Shown here: positions 1 through 8,358 of the stretch, piece by piece
Layout of the letters: each line of letters starts with the position of its first letter
How positions within the stretch are numbered: the first letter of the stretch is position 1
Assembly: GCF_014642655.1 (NCBI RefSeq)
Contig: NZ_BMIR01000016.1
Coordinates: 1 to 64,000 of the forward strand
Direction: 5' to 3'
From: Pullulanibacillus camelliae
Lineage (GTDB): Bacteria > Bacillota > Bacilli > Bacillales > Sporolactobacillaceae
DNA: 64,000 bases
The notes under the pieces: model-generated
The model's database searches: none
Told to the model about the DNA's origin: nothing
What the model saw: the letters and a program-made list of their open reading frames with translations, nothing else
Program-made: the position numbers and the translations under genes

Positions 1-81
1 TCTTTCATCACATCACCTACTTGATGAAGAATCGTCAACGTCGTTTTCCCTTATCGTATCAACGGTTTGCGACCATTGTAA

Positions 82-330
82 AGATGTTTTGTCACGGATT
101 CAGGTAATTCATGGCTAAGCAAAATTTACCTTTGCCAATTTATTGCCCGCAAAATTTTAGGGATGCAATGGGATGAAGCAGGAAAAGAAGCAGATGCTGC
201 TCATGTTGGATGGTTAACCCATCCAGAACTCTCCGTCTGGAGCTGGAGTGATCAAATTATCTCTGGCGAAATTGCAGGAAGTAAGTATTATCCGCGTGGT
301 GTGACAAGCATTCTTTGGTTAGAAGAATAA
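82..330 (+). pseudogene. C-terminal remnant of GH52 beta-xylosidase
   Basis: The frame is open from 82 (after a TAA at 79-81) to the TAA at 328-330. From about 97 it reads like the extreme C-terminus of GH52 beta-xylosidases: NSWLSKIYLCQF, then WDEAGKEADAAHVGWLTHPE, then SWSDQIISGEIAGSKYYPRG and a final TSILWLEE. This matches my memory of Geobacillus XynB2 almost residue for residue; GH52 enzymes are about 700 residues and release xylose from xylo-oligosaccharides. No reading frame continues the similarity before 97, so the first 96 bases are rearranged or frameshifted and the fragment has no start. It could be the tail of a gene broken by a deletion. The rest may lie left of the window. Confidence 0.75.
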
Positions 331-564
331 AGGATTTCTCTGGTTATCTAGGAGGCTAACTTTGTGTTGGTCTCTTATTTTCATTCAAAGGGAGCGGTAC
401 CTATTATTTTGAGTGAGGAGGGAGTAAAAGCATGCAATGTCGATTCAAGACGGGAGAGCAATAAGGCGGGATGAAAAACACATACAATCCTGTGTCCGGT
501 ACTATTTTTCGAAACACTTTATAAATTGGATTATATTCATTTCAAAAACAACGGGAACAGTGGT

Positions 565-577
565 ATGATACTATCAT
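565..577. promoter_or_regulatory. Perfect 13-bp palindrome upstream of the GntR gene
   Basis: ATGATACTATCAT is a perfect inverted repeat around a central C, four bases before the AT-rich element at 581-596. It could be a second operator for the GntR regulator or the site of another protein. Inference only. Confidence 0.4.
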
Positions 578-580
578 AAA

Positions 581-596
581 TATATTATATATAATA
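581..596. promoter_or_regulatory. Putative GntR operator, site A (autoregulation)
   Basis: TATATTATATATAATA, 37 bases before the GTG of the GntR gene; it contains a TATAAT (590-595) that could be the -10 box. Five more near-identical copies lie before other transcription units (4933, 5110, 13275, 13456, 21551). Assignment to the adjacent regulator is inference. Confidence 0.5.
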
Positions 597-632
597 GGAC
601 TATTTGTTTAATTATAAAGGAGCTTAGACAGA

Positions 633-1313
633 GTGAAAAAAATAGCCTTTTCCCAAAAACTATCTTATAAAACAAAACAGGAATATGTGTACCATATATT
701 AAGAGAAGCGATCATGGATGGAAGTTTGGCACCTGGCGAGAAGCTAACCATCAGCGATATTGCCAAACAGCTTGAGGTGAGTGCCATTCCAGTCAGAGAG
801 GCCCTTCAGCTTTTGGTTTCAGAAGATCTCGTAAGCTACAATGCTCACATGGGAGCGATTGTTGCACCGATCACGAAGGAATCCGTTGAAGAGACCTTTG
901 CTATTAAAGAAGGACTTGAGAGTATCGCGGCGCGTTATGCAACGAAAAATATGTCATCCCAGCATATCAAACGTCTGCAAGACATTTTAACAGAGATGGA
1001 TGATTTATTAGAAAGTCAAAATTTTGATCAATGGGGACAGTTAAATGCTGAGTTTCACGGTATGATTGTCGATATTGCCACCATGCCTACTTTAAAGACG
1101 ATGCATTCAAAAATTGTGGATAAATGGGATCGCATACACCATTACTTTTTTAATGAAATGCTTAATCATCGCCATGTACAGTCACAGGAGGAGCATTATC
1201 AGATCTTAACTGCTTTTAAAGCTGGGAAAAGTGATGAGGCGGAGCACCTGACTAAGACACACAATCAACATGCTCTTAAAGATTATATGGCAAATCTAGA
1301 GAGGGAATCATGA
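633..1313 (+). CDS. GntR-family (FCD/FadR-type) transcriptional regulator
   Basis: A 226-residue DNA-binding regulator. Residues about 13-78 form the GntR winged helix-turn-helix (ISDIAKQLEVSAIPVREAL) and about 85-220 the all-helical FCD ligand domain, with His residues of the usual metal/ligand site in FHGMIVDIA and near the C-terminus (HNQHALKDY). FCD regulators usually sense carboxylated sugars or organic acids. The GTG start at 633 follows AAAGGAG (616-622) at normal spacing. The gene stands alone, between an AT-rich operator-like element and an intrinsic terminator. The same element occurs before five other units up to 21.6 kb, so this is the likely local regulator of the left half of the window. 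The effector is unknown; a uronate or aldonate is a guess. Confidence 0.9.
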   Translation: MKKIAFSQKLSYKTKQEYVYHILREAIMDGSLAPGEKLTISDIAKQLEVSAIPVREALQLLVSEDLVSYNAHMGAIVAPITKESVEETFAIKEGLESIAARYATKNMSSQHIKRLQDILTEMDDLLESQNFDQWGQLNAEFHGMIVDIATMPTLKTMHSKIVDKWDRIHHYFFNEMLNHRHVQSQEEHYQILTAFKAGKSDEAEHLTKTHNQHALKDYMANLERES

Positions 1314-1354
1314 AAAAAGGAGCGTATTCCGTTAAAAAATTTATTATTGAATTA

Positions 1355-1398
1355 AAAACCACTCTCTTATCATTGGGAATAGAATGAGGAGTGGTTTT
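1355..1398 (+). terminator. Intrinsic terminator of the GntR gene
   Basis: Ten-bp perfect stem AAAACCACTC (1355-1364) / GAGTGGTTTT (1389-1398) with a 24-nt loop; the T run is short, interrupted by a G. Confidence 0.7.
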
Positions 1399-1497
1399 GT
1401 TTTCACTAAGGTTTTAGTTTTTAAAAGGAAGAAAAGTGTTCGAGCATTTTTGGATGTTTTTCTTTATAACGTCAAAAATGTATAGCTTTGTGGAAGA

Positions 1498-1600
1498 ACT
1501 ATAAATTCGGGCTTTGGCTTTCACCACCTGAGCCTTGGCGACGATCTTAGTGTGTGATTTGAAAAATCACATCAGGAGTACCGATATGGTGAAAAAAGAT
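1498..1600. repeat. Degenerate copy of intergenic repeat R1
   Basis: Shares with the R1 copies at 21328, 48701 and 55018 the order TTTGGCTTTC, then GAGCCTTGGCGAC, then GTGTGATTT / AAATCACAT (stem-loop), then CAGGAGTACCGA. The left end and the final AAGTTTTCT are eroded. The remainder of the 1314-1752 gap also holds a short match (about 1613-1648, CTTTTAACAAAAG then AAAATAACAAA) to 28191-28227; nothing else is recognised. Confidence 0.6.
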
Positions 1601-1752
1601 AAAAGAAAAGATCCTTTTAACAAAAGCCCTACGTAAAATAACAAAACGTCCATTCTTACAAGGCTTACCTGGGAAGAAGCCATTTTTTTGCTAGCCTGTC
1701 GTAAATAAAGATCAAGTTATACTCGGTGTACAAGAGATGGGGAATCTAGGTG

Positions 1753-2559
1753 TCACACGTATTCCATAAATCTTGTTTTGATTAATTTAAGGGTCTCTTC
1801 ACAAGGCTCTTTCCATAATGCTTCATTAAGAATTTCCACTTCAATTGGTCCTGTATAACCTGTCAACTGTACGGCCTGTCGAATTTTTTTGATCTCGATT
1901 ATGCCGTCACCCATCATGCCACGTGAAGTAAGTGGATTCGTTACTTTGATCCAATCATTGACATGAAAACCTAAGATATGACCTTCTGAACGTTTGATCT
2001 CATTGTAGAGCTGTGGGTCCCACCAAACATGATAGACATCAATAATCACGCCGACTTGTGAGGAAGCAAGGTGCTCGGTTAGGGTATTGGACTGACCAAG
2101 TGTTGAAATGACGGAACGATCACCTGCAAAGATGGGATGCAAAGGTTCAATGCCTAGCTTAACTCCTGCCTCTTGTGCATAAGGAATAAGGGCAGCAATC
2201 CCCTCCTCCACCATCTTTCGAGCCGCTTGAATATCACGATCGGGAGCTGGACCACAGACTAAGACCAGTGTATCGGTTCCAAGCTTGGCTGCTTCATCTA
2301 TGGCACGGCGATTATCGTCAAGGCGTTGTTGTCTCTCCGTCGCTGTAGCGGCGGGAAACATTCCCCCTCGGCAAAGGCTAGACACCTTTAGACCGGCTTC
2401 CTTTATGATTTGTGCACTTTTTATAAGCCCTGTAGCCTGAATTTTGTGTCTCCATGGGGCAATCCAAGTAATGCCAGTTTTAACACAAGCCTCGACAACC
2501 TCCTCAAGCGTCTGTTCGTTCGTGGTTATTTGATTAAAGCTTAAATAGGATAAGTCCAT
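1753..2559 (-). CDS. Sugar phosphate isomerase/epimerase-like TIM barrel protein
   Basis: A 268-residue protein of the xylose-isomerase-like / AP-endonuclease-2 TIM barrel family. The expected metal ligands are present in order: Glu in LGIEPLHP, Asp and His in IIDVYHVWW, His in GFHVNDW and Glu in IEVEILN. Relatives isomerise, epimerise or cleave keto-sugars in the cytoplasm. The ATG lies one base after the stop of the DUF993 gene and its GGGGTG ribosome site is inside that gene's end, so the two are cotranscribed. It is the last gene of the operon 4895-1753, with an oxidoreductase first. The substrate cannot be told from the sequence. Confidence 0.85.
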   Translation of the reverse strand: MDLSYLSFNQITTNEQTLEEVVEACVKTGITWIAPWRHKIQATGLIKSAQIIKEAGLKVSSLCRGGMFPAATATERQQRLDDNRRAIDEAAKLGTDTLVLVCGPAPDRDIQAARKMVEEGIAALIPYAQEAGVKLGIEPLHPIFAGDRSVISTLGQSNTLTEHLASSQVGVIIDVYHVWWDPQLYNEIKRSEGHILGFHVNDWIKVTNPLTSRGMMGDGIIEIKKIRQAVQLTGYTGPIEVEILNEALWKEPCEETLKLIKTRFMEYV

Positions 2560-2560
2560 T

Positions 2561-3724
2561 TTATATCACCCCGGAAATGTCGAGTATTTTGTTCATTCGA
2601 TCAATAGCGCGATCAGGATCGCTAAAAAGCCCCGCTTGATCAGCTAAGACAAAAAGCTTTGAGAGATGGGGAAGTGAACGCATGCTTTCTAATCCACCGA
2701 CCATTTTAAAGTGATCTTGATGCCCGTTAAGATAGGCAAGAAAAACAACCCCGGTTTTATAAAAACGGGTCGGGGTCTTGAAAATATGGCGACTGAGAGG
2801 AACGGTTGGTGCAAGAATTTCCTTATACTGTTGAACATTTTCTTCATCTAGGCTCTTAAGGGCGGCGGAGGCCAGTGGCGCGATGGCATCAAAAATGCCT
2901 AATAGCGCATGGCTATATCCGTGCTCATCACCAAGAATCAAGTCAGGATAATTAAAATCATCACCCGTATACATGCTGACATCAGCAGGCAGTGCACGGC
3001 GCATACGAACTTCCAGATTGGCATCAAGCAAAGAGAGCTTGATCCCCTTAATTTTACTGTGGTTCTCTTGAATAATTTGTAAACATAGTGTCATCGCTTC
3101 TTCGACGTCTGGACTTCCCCAATAGCCGGTTAATTTGGGGTCGAACATATCTCCTAACCAATGAAGAATCACTGGCTCTGAGACTTGAGAGAGGATGGTA
3201 TTATAGACCTTGGCATAGTCCTCAGGATGCTGGGCAACCTTTACTAATGCCTGACTCGCCATTAGGATAATCTGTCCGCCAACACTTTCAATAAAGGCGC
3301 ATTGTTCTAAATAAGCTGCAATGACATCCTGGATCGTGAGGGGAGTGGCAAGATCAAGTTGATCAGTCCCGGCGCCACAGGCAATTTCACCATTCACAGC
3401 TTTGGCTTCGGCGACGGAACGCCGGATCAGCTCCTGGGTAGCTAACCAATTGAGTCCCATGCCCCGCTGGGCGGTGTCCATCGCTTCGGCTACTGAAAAA
3501 CCAAGTGACCATAGATAATGCCGGTAGGCCAGTGTTGCTTCCCAATCAAGTCGGGCTTCATTGATTATATCAATATCAGCAAGTGGATCTGTAACAACAT
3601 GAGCTGCGGCATAGGCGGAACGGACATGTGCTGGCTGTTGTAAAGGAGCAGGCAAGCTTTTTTTTGTTGGCGTATAGTGGATGCGCTCCCCATTAGGGTG
3701 TGGCAATACGATGGAACTAGACAT
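2561..3724 (-). CDS. DUF993 family protein (aldolase-like TIM barrel)
   Basis: A 387-residue protein that I recognise as DUF993, a family related to dihydrodipicolinate-synthase-type aldolases; no activity is established that I know of. Landmarks are IHYTPTKKSLP near the N-terminus, the GSPDVEEAM and IKGIKLSLLD segments, and a C-terminal NGHQDHFKMVGG. The ATG at 3722-3724 is preferred to the GTG at 3740-3742, because AAGGGAG sits about eight bases before the ATG. The gene overlaps the 3' end of the preceding oxidoreductase by 8 bases. In a trio with a Gfo/Idh dehydrogenase and a TIM barrel isomerase, a retro-aldol or lyase step on an oxidised sugar is plausible. Confidence 0.85.
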   Translation of the reverse strand: MSSSIVLPHPNGERIHYTPTKKSLPAPLQQPAHVRSAYAAAHVVTDPLADIDIINEARLDWEATLAYRHYLWSLGFSVAEAMDTAQRGMGLNWLATQELIRRSVAEAKAVNGEIACGAGTDQLDLATPLTIQDVIAAYLEQCAFIESVGGQIILMASQALVKVAQHPEDYAKVYNTILSQVSEPVILHWLGDMFDPKLTGYWGSPDVEEAMTLCLQIIQENHSKIKGIKLSLLDANLEVRMRRALPADVSMYTGDDFNYPDLILGDEHGYSHALLGIFDAIAPLASAALKSLDEENVQQYKEILAPTVPLSRHIFKTPTRFYKTGVVFLAYLNGHQDHFKMVGGLESMRSLPHLSKLFVLADQAGLFSDPDRAIDRMNKILDISGVI

Positions 3725-4895
3725 TGTCAAAGCTCCCTTCACCTTTTTCCTCCAATACTAATTCAGGAATATCCAACCAGCGTCGCTGCTTCCAAGAAGC
3801 CAGGCCAAGCTCAGCAAATTGTACGCCTTTGGCTCCTTCCAGAAGATCAAAGCGATAGGGCGTCTCACATACCACATGATTAAGGAACATCTCCCATTGC
3901 AGCTTAAATGCGTTGTCTTCAAGGCCATTCATTGGCACTGCTATCCATTGTTCCCGATAGGGGTTGCTATCGGGAATATCTGGATTCCATATCGCCTTTG
4001 GTGTGTTCACTCTATGCTGAATTTTACAATTTCTCAAGCCGGCGACAGCACTTCCTTCCGTTCCGTCGACCTGTAATTCAAACAGCTCATCGCGATTAAC
4101 CCGGACATTCCAAGAAGAGTTAATATGGGCAATGATTCCACCCTCAATTTCAAACGTAGCGTAAGCCGCATCGTCTGCTGTCGTTTTATAAGGCTTACCA
4201 TTTTCATCAAAGCGCGTGGGGATATGTGTAGCTCCAAGACATGAAAGGGATCGAACATTTCCAAAGAGATGGCTAAGAACATAGCGCCAGTGACAAAGCA
4301 TATCAACAATGATGCCGCCACCATCCTCCTTACGATAATTCCAAGAAGGGCGCTGACTAGGCTGCCAATCGCCTTCAAATACCCAATAACCGAATTCACC
4401 ACGCACTGATAAAATGTCACCAAAGAAACCGCTATCAATTAAGCGTTTAAGTTTTAATAAGCCAGGCAAAAATAATTTATCTTGAACAACGCCATTCTTT
4501 ACACCTTTAAAATTTGCAAGACGGGCGAGTTCCAATGCTTCTTCAGATGTCACGGCTGTTGGTTTCTCACAATAAATATGTTTTCCGGCCTCTATCGCTT
4601 TTTTGACATCAGCTGCACGTCGTAAGGTGGTTTGAGAATCAAAATAGATTTCATTGTAGGGATCGGCCAGGCATTCTGCTAAATTTGTACTCCAGCGATC
4701 AATGCCGAATCGTTGAGCAAGGCTGCGTAGTTTTGCTTCATTTCTTCCGACTAATATCGGATCAGGCATTAGCTTTAGCCCATTTTTTAAAGTTAGCCCC
4801 CCTTGATTGCGAATGGCAACGATGGAGCGTTCCAAATGTTGGCGGCTCCCCATTCGGCCTGTAACGCCATTCATAATGATACCAATAGACTGCAT
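3717..4895 (-). CDS. Gfo/Idh/MocA family oxidoreductase
   Basis: A 392-residue NAD(P)-dependent dehydrogenase. The Rossmann fingerprint is unusual, GVTGRMG near residue 10, followed by the family's Glu-Lys-Pro motif (IYCEKPTA) and the C-terminal alpha/beta substrate domain containing GGGIIVDMLCHW. Such enzymes oxidise a sugar or cyclitol hydroxyl. The start is ATG 4893-4895: AGGAAGGAG lies nine bases upstream, whereas a GTG 33 bases further out (4928) has no site. First gene of a three-gene reverse operon with DUF993 and a TIM barrel protein. An AT-rich GntR-type element lies at 4933-4948. Substrate unknown. Confidence 0.88.
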   Translation of the reverse strand: MQSIGIIMNGVTGRMGSRQHLERSIVAIRNQGGLTLKNGLKLMPDPILVGRNEAKLRSLAQRFGIDRWSTNLAECLADPYNEIYFDSQTTLRRAADVKKAIEAGKHIYCEKPTAVTSEEALELARLANFKGVKNGVVQDKLFLPGLLKLKRLIDSGFFGDILSVRGEFGYWVFEGDWQPSQRPSWNYRKEDGGGIIVDMLCHWRYVLSHLFGNVRSLSCLGATHIPTRFDENGKPYKTTADDAAYATFEIEGGIIAHINSSWNVRVNRDELFELQVDGTEGSAVAGLRNCKIQHRVNTPKAIWNPDIPDSNPYREQWIAVPMNGLEDNAFKLQWEMFLNHVVCETPYRFDLLEGAKGVQFAELGLASWKQRRWLDIPELVLEEKGEGSFDNV

Positions 4896-4932
4896 AGAGA
4901 AGAACTCCTTCCTAGAAATGTTGAACACATCA

Positions 4933-4948
4933 TATATTATATATTATT
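4933..4948. promoter_or_regulatory. Putative GntR operator, site B
   Basis: TATATTATATATTATT, 38 bases before the ATG of the reverse oxidoreductase operon. Identical to site A in the first twelve bases. Confidence 0.5.
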
Positions 4949-5058
4949 TTAATTTTATGTCAATATAAAGGTTTATTAAGGCTGGTGCGATAAGTAAAAA
5001 AGCAAATACATTCAAAAGAATTATTAGTGATAAATGCAAAAAATCAAAATGAAATAAA

Positions 5059-5072
5059 AGTAATCGTTTACA
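5059..5072. promoter_or_regulatory. Putative CcpA cre site
   Basis: AGTAATCGTTTACA matches the cre consensus TGWAANCGNTNWCA at 13 of 14 positions. It lies upstream of the likely start site of the importer operon at 5207, so catabolite repression is expected. Confidence 0.55.
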
Positions 5073-5109
5073 AATGGAATGTTTTAGTGTAGTATAAAAC
5101 TGAATAAAA

Positions 5110-5125
5110 TATATGATATATAATT
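5110..5125. promoter_or_regulatory. Putative GntR operator, site C
   Basis: TATATGATATATAATT, 81 bases before the solute-binding protein gene; one base differs from site A in the 12-base core. Overlaps a TATAAT (5119-5124). Confidence 0.45.
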
Positions 5126-5206
5126 TGATATTTTAAACTATTGTGCCGTGGTGGATTTGCAAGGTGGGTGATCTTTCTAAACCTTTTTAAATGGGAGGAG
5201 TAAAAA

Positions 5207-6490
5207 GTGAAAATGAAAAGACTGACAACACTAATTGTAAGCGCTTTATCTGTAGCTTTAATTCTTTCAGCCTGTGGATCCAAAGGAACGAGTAGCTCAA
5301 GTAATGGAGGAAATATCCAACTGATGTGGTGGGGGACACAAGATCGGACGAATATGACGACGAAGGTCATCAAGCAATTTGAAAAGGCCAACAAAGAGAT
5401 TAAAGTGACACCACAATTTACTGGATGGGATGGCTATTGGTCAAAGCTTTCTACACAAACAGGTGGCGGAAATATTCCTGATGTCATTCAGATGGATAAG
5501 CAATATCTAAGAAATTATGTCAAACGTGGAACATTAATGGATTTAAGTAAAACCAATATTGACTTAAGTGTTTATGATAAAAGCAGTTTGAACACAGGCA
5601 AGGTGGATGGTAAATTATACGCTATTCCAACTGGCGTTAATGCGTTAGCCCTTTTTTATGATCCATCCATGCTTAAAAAAGCTGGAGTTAGCATTGATCC
5701 CAATAAGCCAATGAGTTGGGATGAGTATGCAAGCCTGGCAGAAACCATAACTAAAAAATTGCCTAATACTTATGGAACACAAAACTTTGCAGGGTCCATT
5801 GATGATCTAGAATTATATGCACGTTCTAAAGGAGAGGAATTCTTTAGCGAAGATGCAAAATCCCTTAAAATAAGCAAAAGCACATTAACAGATTGGTTCA
5901 ATTATTGGCTGAAGCTTCAAGATGAAGGGGCGACACCGCCGGCGGAATACACTGCCTCACTTACGGATGGTGATATTGAGAAGAGCCCAATTGTAAAGAA
6001 AGATGCCCCCTTTGGCATGTTTTGGAGCAATCAGTTTGGCACGATGGAGCAGCTTGCCAACCGAAAGTTAAAGCTTGCATTACCTCCTGGGGGAAATGAA
6101 AATAAGCCTTATTTCTTAAAGCCTAGTATGTATTGGTCAATTGCCAAAAAGACCAAAAGTAAAAAGGCGAGTGAGAAGCTGGTGAGTTATTTATTGAACA
6201 GTAAGGATGCTGTTAAAGTCATGGGGACGGATAGAGGGGTTTCCATCAATAGCTCTGTGAGAGAAGCACAACAAAATAATGCAAATGATACAGATAAAGA
6301 GGTTATCTCTTACGTCAATAATGTCACAAAGCTTGCGGGCAGTGCATTGCCTGTTGATCCTACATCTGCCAATAACATCATTGATTTATTAACGACTACC
6401 GCTCAAGAGGTGTTATTTAAAAAGGTCACACCAGAAAAAGCGACAGATCAATTTTTCACAAAAGCAACAAGCTTATTAAAGAAAGGATAA
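5207..6490 (+). CDS. ABC importer solute-binding lipoprotein (family 1)
   Basis: A 427-residue extracellular sugar-binding protein. The N-terminus is a lipoprotein signal peptide with lipobox LSAC, giving lipidated Cys23, followed by a Ser/Gly-rich linker and an ordinary family-1 binding fold (IQLMWWGTQDRTNM start). It should bind an oligosaccharide at the outer membrane face and deliver it to the two permeases downstream. The GTG at 5207 follows GGGAGGAG; an ATG at 5213 is an alternative. First gene of the operon with permeases at 6537 and 7430 and the hydrolase at 8359. Likely controlled by the AT-rich element and cre site upstream. Ligand unknown. Confidence 0.92.
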   Translation: MKMKRLTTLIVSALSVALILSACGSKGTSSSSNGGNIQLMWWGTQDRTNMTTKVIKQFEKANKEIKVTPQFTGWDGYWSKLSTQTGGGNIPDVIQMDKQYLRNYVKRGTLMDLSKTNIDLSVYDKSSLNTGKVDGKLYAIPTGVNALALFYDPSMLKKAGVSIDPNKPMSWDEYASLAETITKKLPNTYGTQNFAGSIDDLELYARSKGEEFFSEDAKSLKISKSTLTDWFNYWLKLQDEGATPPAEYTASLTDGDIEKSPIVKKDAPFGMFWSNQFGTMEQLANRKLKLALPPGGNENKPYFLKPSMYWSIAKKTKSKKASEKLVSYLLNSKDAVKVMGTDRGVSINSSVREAQQNNANDTDKEVISYVNNVTKLAGSALPVDPTSANNIIDLLTTTAQEVLFKKVTPEKATDQFFTKATSLLKKG

Positions 6491-6536
6491 AGGCTAGAGT
6501 GCAAAAAGGCATCAAAGAGTGAGTAAAGGAGTTGAG

Positions 6537-7430
6537 ATGATGAGGGCAATGCGGCAAAGCCTGGCAGCTTATGGCTTCTTATTCCCGTGGCTGATTGGAT
6601 TACTTGTTTTAACATTGGGATCGTTTATGTTCTCAATCTATTTGGCATTTACTAATTACGATTTGATTTCATCACCAACATGGGCAGGGGTTAGTAATTT
6701 TAAAAGTCTTTTTTCAGACCATCTTTTTTATACATCATTAAAAGTCACCCTTCTCTATGTGGTGGTGTCGGTCCCGCTAAGGCTCATCTTTTCATTACTT
6801 GTGGCGGCGCTTTTGAATCAAGAGATAGCAGGAATCGGAATTTATCGTGTGATCTTTTATATTCCTTCACTGATAGGAACGAGTGTCGGGGTAGCGATCA
6901 TGTGGCAAAACATTTTCAGTCGGAATGGTTTATTTAATTTAATCTTGCAAAGCATTGGTATGGCTCATCCCCCGGCTTGGGTGTCTGACCCCCAGTATGC
7001 CATTTATGTACTGGTATTACTGAGCATTTGGCAGTTCGGATCAGAGATGATTATATTTTTAGCAGGATTAAAGCAAATTCCCGATTCATTATATGAGGCG
7101 GCGGCGATTGATGGGGCCAATCGTTTGAATCAATTTTTTCACGTGACGCTTCCGATGCTGACACCGATGATTTTCTTTAATCTTGTCATGGGAACCATTA
7201 ATGCTTTTATGGTCTTTACACAGGGCTTTGTCATCACCCATGGTGGGCCGATTAATTCTACAATGTTCTATGTTCTCTATCTTTACAAACAAGGCTTTGA
7301 ATATTTCCATATGGGCTATGCCGCTGCAATGTCTATTGTTCTCTTGGTTATTGTCGGTGTTTTTGCAGGCTTCCTATTTCTTACGTCGAAATTTTGGGTG
7401 CACTATGAAGGAGAGGAAGGTGGTAAATAA
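6537..7430 (+). CDS. ABC sugar importer permease (MalF/UgpA type)
   Basis: A 297-residue membrane protein with six predicted helices and the EAA loop (YEAAAIDGANRLNQF) that contacts the ATPase. I start it at ATG 6537, because AAAGGAG lies just before it; a GTG at 6519 would place that ribosome site inside the gene. Its stop overlaps the ATG of the next permease by one base (TAATG). It forms a heteromeric channel with the 7430 protein, fed by the lipoprotein at 5207. No ATPase gene accompanies the system. Confidence 0.92.
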   Translation: MMRAMRQSLAAYGFLFPWLIGLLVLTLGSFMFSIYLAFTNYDLISSPTWAGVSNFKSLFSDHLFYTSLKVTLLYVVVSVPLRLIFSLLVAALLNQEIAGIGIYRVIFYIPSLIGTSVGVAIMWQNIFSRNGLFNLILQSIGMAHPPAWVSDPQYAIYVLVLLSIWQFGSEMIIFLAGLKQIPDSLYEAAAIDGANRLNQFFHVTLPMLTPMIFFNLVMGTINAFMVFTQGFVITHGGPINSTMFYVLYLYKQGFEYFHMGYAAAMSIVLLVIVGVFAGFLFLTSKFWVHYEGEEGGK

Positions 7431-8281
7431 TGAAGAGGCGGCCAAAGCCTATCAAATTATTAGTGATTCATGTCATCATGATTATCCTCAGTATTATTAT
7501 CATTTATCCTATTTTGTGGATGTTGTTTGCATCCTTTAAACCAATGACAGAAATATTTTCCTCAGCCAGTCTCTTACCTAAGCATTGGACCCTTGAGCAT
7601 TATACGGCCGGATGGCAGGGGGTGGGGGGATACACCTTTACCACTTTCTTTAGAAATTCATTAATCCTATCTGTTCTTGTTGTGATCGGCAGCTTATTTA
7701 TTTCTACCCTCACTGGCTTTGCCTTTGCGCGATTGAAATTTAAACTGAGAAGTCTCTTATTTATGTTTATGTTAATGACAATGATGCTGCCCATGCAGAT
7801 TACGTTGATTCCTCAATACATCATTTTTCATAAACTTGGCTGGGTGAATACCTTTTTACCACTTGTTGTTCCGAGCTTTGTTGGGGTAAGTATTACGCCC
7901 TTCTTTATTTTCTTAATGGTGCAATTTGTTAGGGGTCTACCAAAGGAATTAGATGAAGCTGCGACCATTGATGGGTGTAATACCCTTCAGCTCTTTTTGC
8001 GCATTATCTTACCATTATCAAAACCAGCTTTGATCACGGTTTCTATTTTCGCTTTCTATTGGACATGGGATGACTTTTTTAGTCAACTGATCTATTTAAA
8101 TAATCCTGATAAATTTACCGTATCAACGGGATTGAATATGTTCCTTGATAATTCAGGGAATAGTCAATGGGGCGATTTATTTGCCATGTCCATTTTATCT
8201 ATCTTACCCGTAATTATTCTCTTCCTCTTTTTACAAAAACACTTTGTCAAAGGCATCGCAACGACAGGAATGAAAGGATAA
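7430..8281 (+). CDS. ABC sugar importer permease (MalG/UgpE type)
   Basis: A 283-residue inner-membrane permease with six hydrophobic segments and the EAA motif DEAATIDGCNTLQLF near residue 185. It pairs with the upstream permease (overlap of one base, ribosome site GGTGG within the upstream gene). Length and order are typical of carbohydrate uptake family 1 (CUT1) systems. Followed after 77 bases by the hydrolase at 8359, which suggests the cargo is the hydrolase's substrate. Confidence 0.92.
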   Translation: MKRRPKPIKLLVIHVIMIILSIIIIYPILWMLFASFKPMTEIFSSASLLPKHWTLEHYTAGWQGVGGYTFTTFFRNSLILSVLVVIGSLFISTLTGFAFARLKFKLRSLLFMFMLMTMMLPMQITLIPQYIIFHKLGWVNTFLPLVVPSFVGVSITPFFIFLMVQFVRGLPKELDEAATIDGCNTLQLFLRIILPLSKPALITVSIFAFYWTWDDFFSQLIYLNNPDKFTVSTGLNMFLDNSGNSQWGDLFAMSILSILPVIILFLFLQKHFVKGIATTGMKG

Positions 8282-8358
8282 TTGGTTGAAAGTGTTCAGA
8301 GGATAAGCCTTGGAATTACAGGGCTATTCCTACAGCTTTAGTGAAAAGGAGTGGTTAG

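Larger units (their letters stand above)
331..632. other. Intergenic region before the GntR gene
   Basis: No gene is recognised. A 43-codon ORF (437-568) follows a GGAGGG-like site but resembles nothing I know. The right end carries the GntR-gene control region: the perfect palindrome ATGATACTATCAT at 565-577 and the AT-rich element at 581-596. Confidence 0.5.
4896..5206. other. Divergent promoter region of two sugar operons
   Basis: Separates the reverse oxidoreductase operon from the forward ABC importer. It contains two copies of the AT-rich element (4933-4948 and 5110-5125) and one cre-like site (5059-5072), and a TATAAA at 5093-5098 that may be the forward -10 box. Otherwise AT-rich without genes. 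Confidence 0.6.

Noticed and set aside
437-568. 43-codon ORF after a GGAGGG site
   Set aside because: No recognisable similarity and it runs into the GntR promoter region; kept only as part of the intergenic description.
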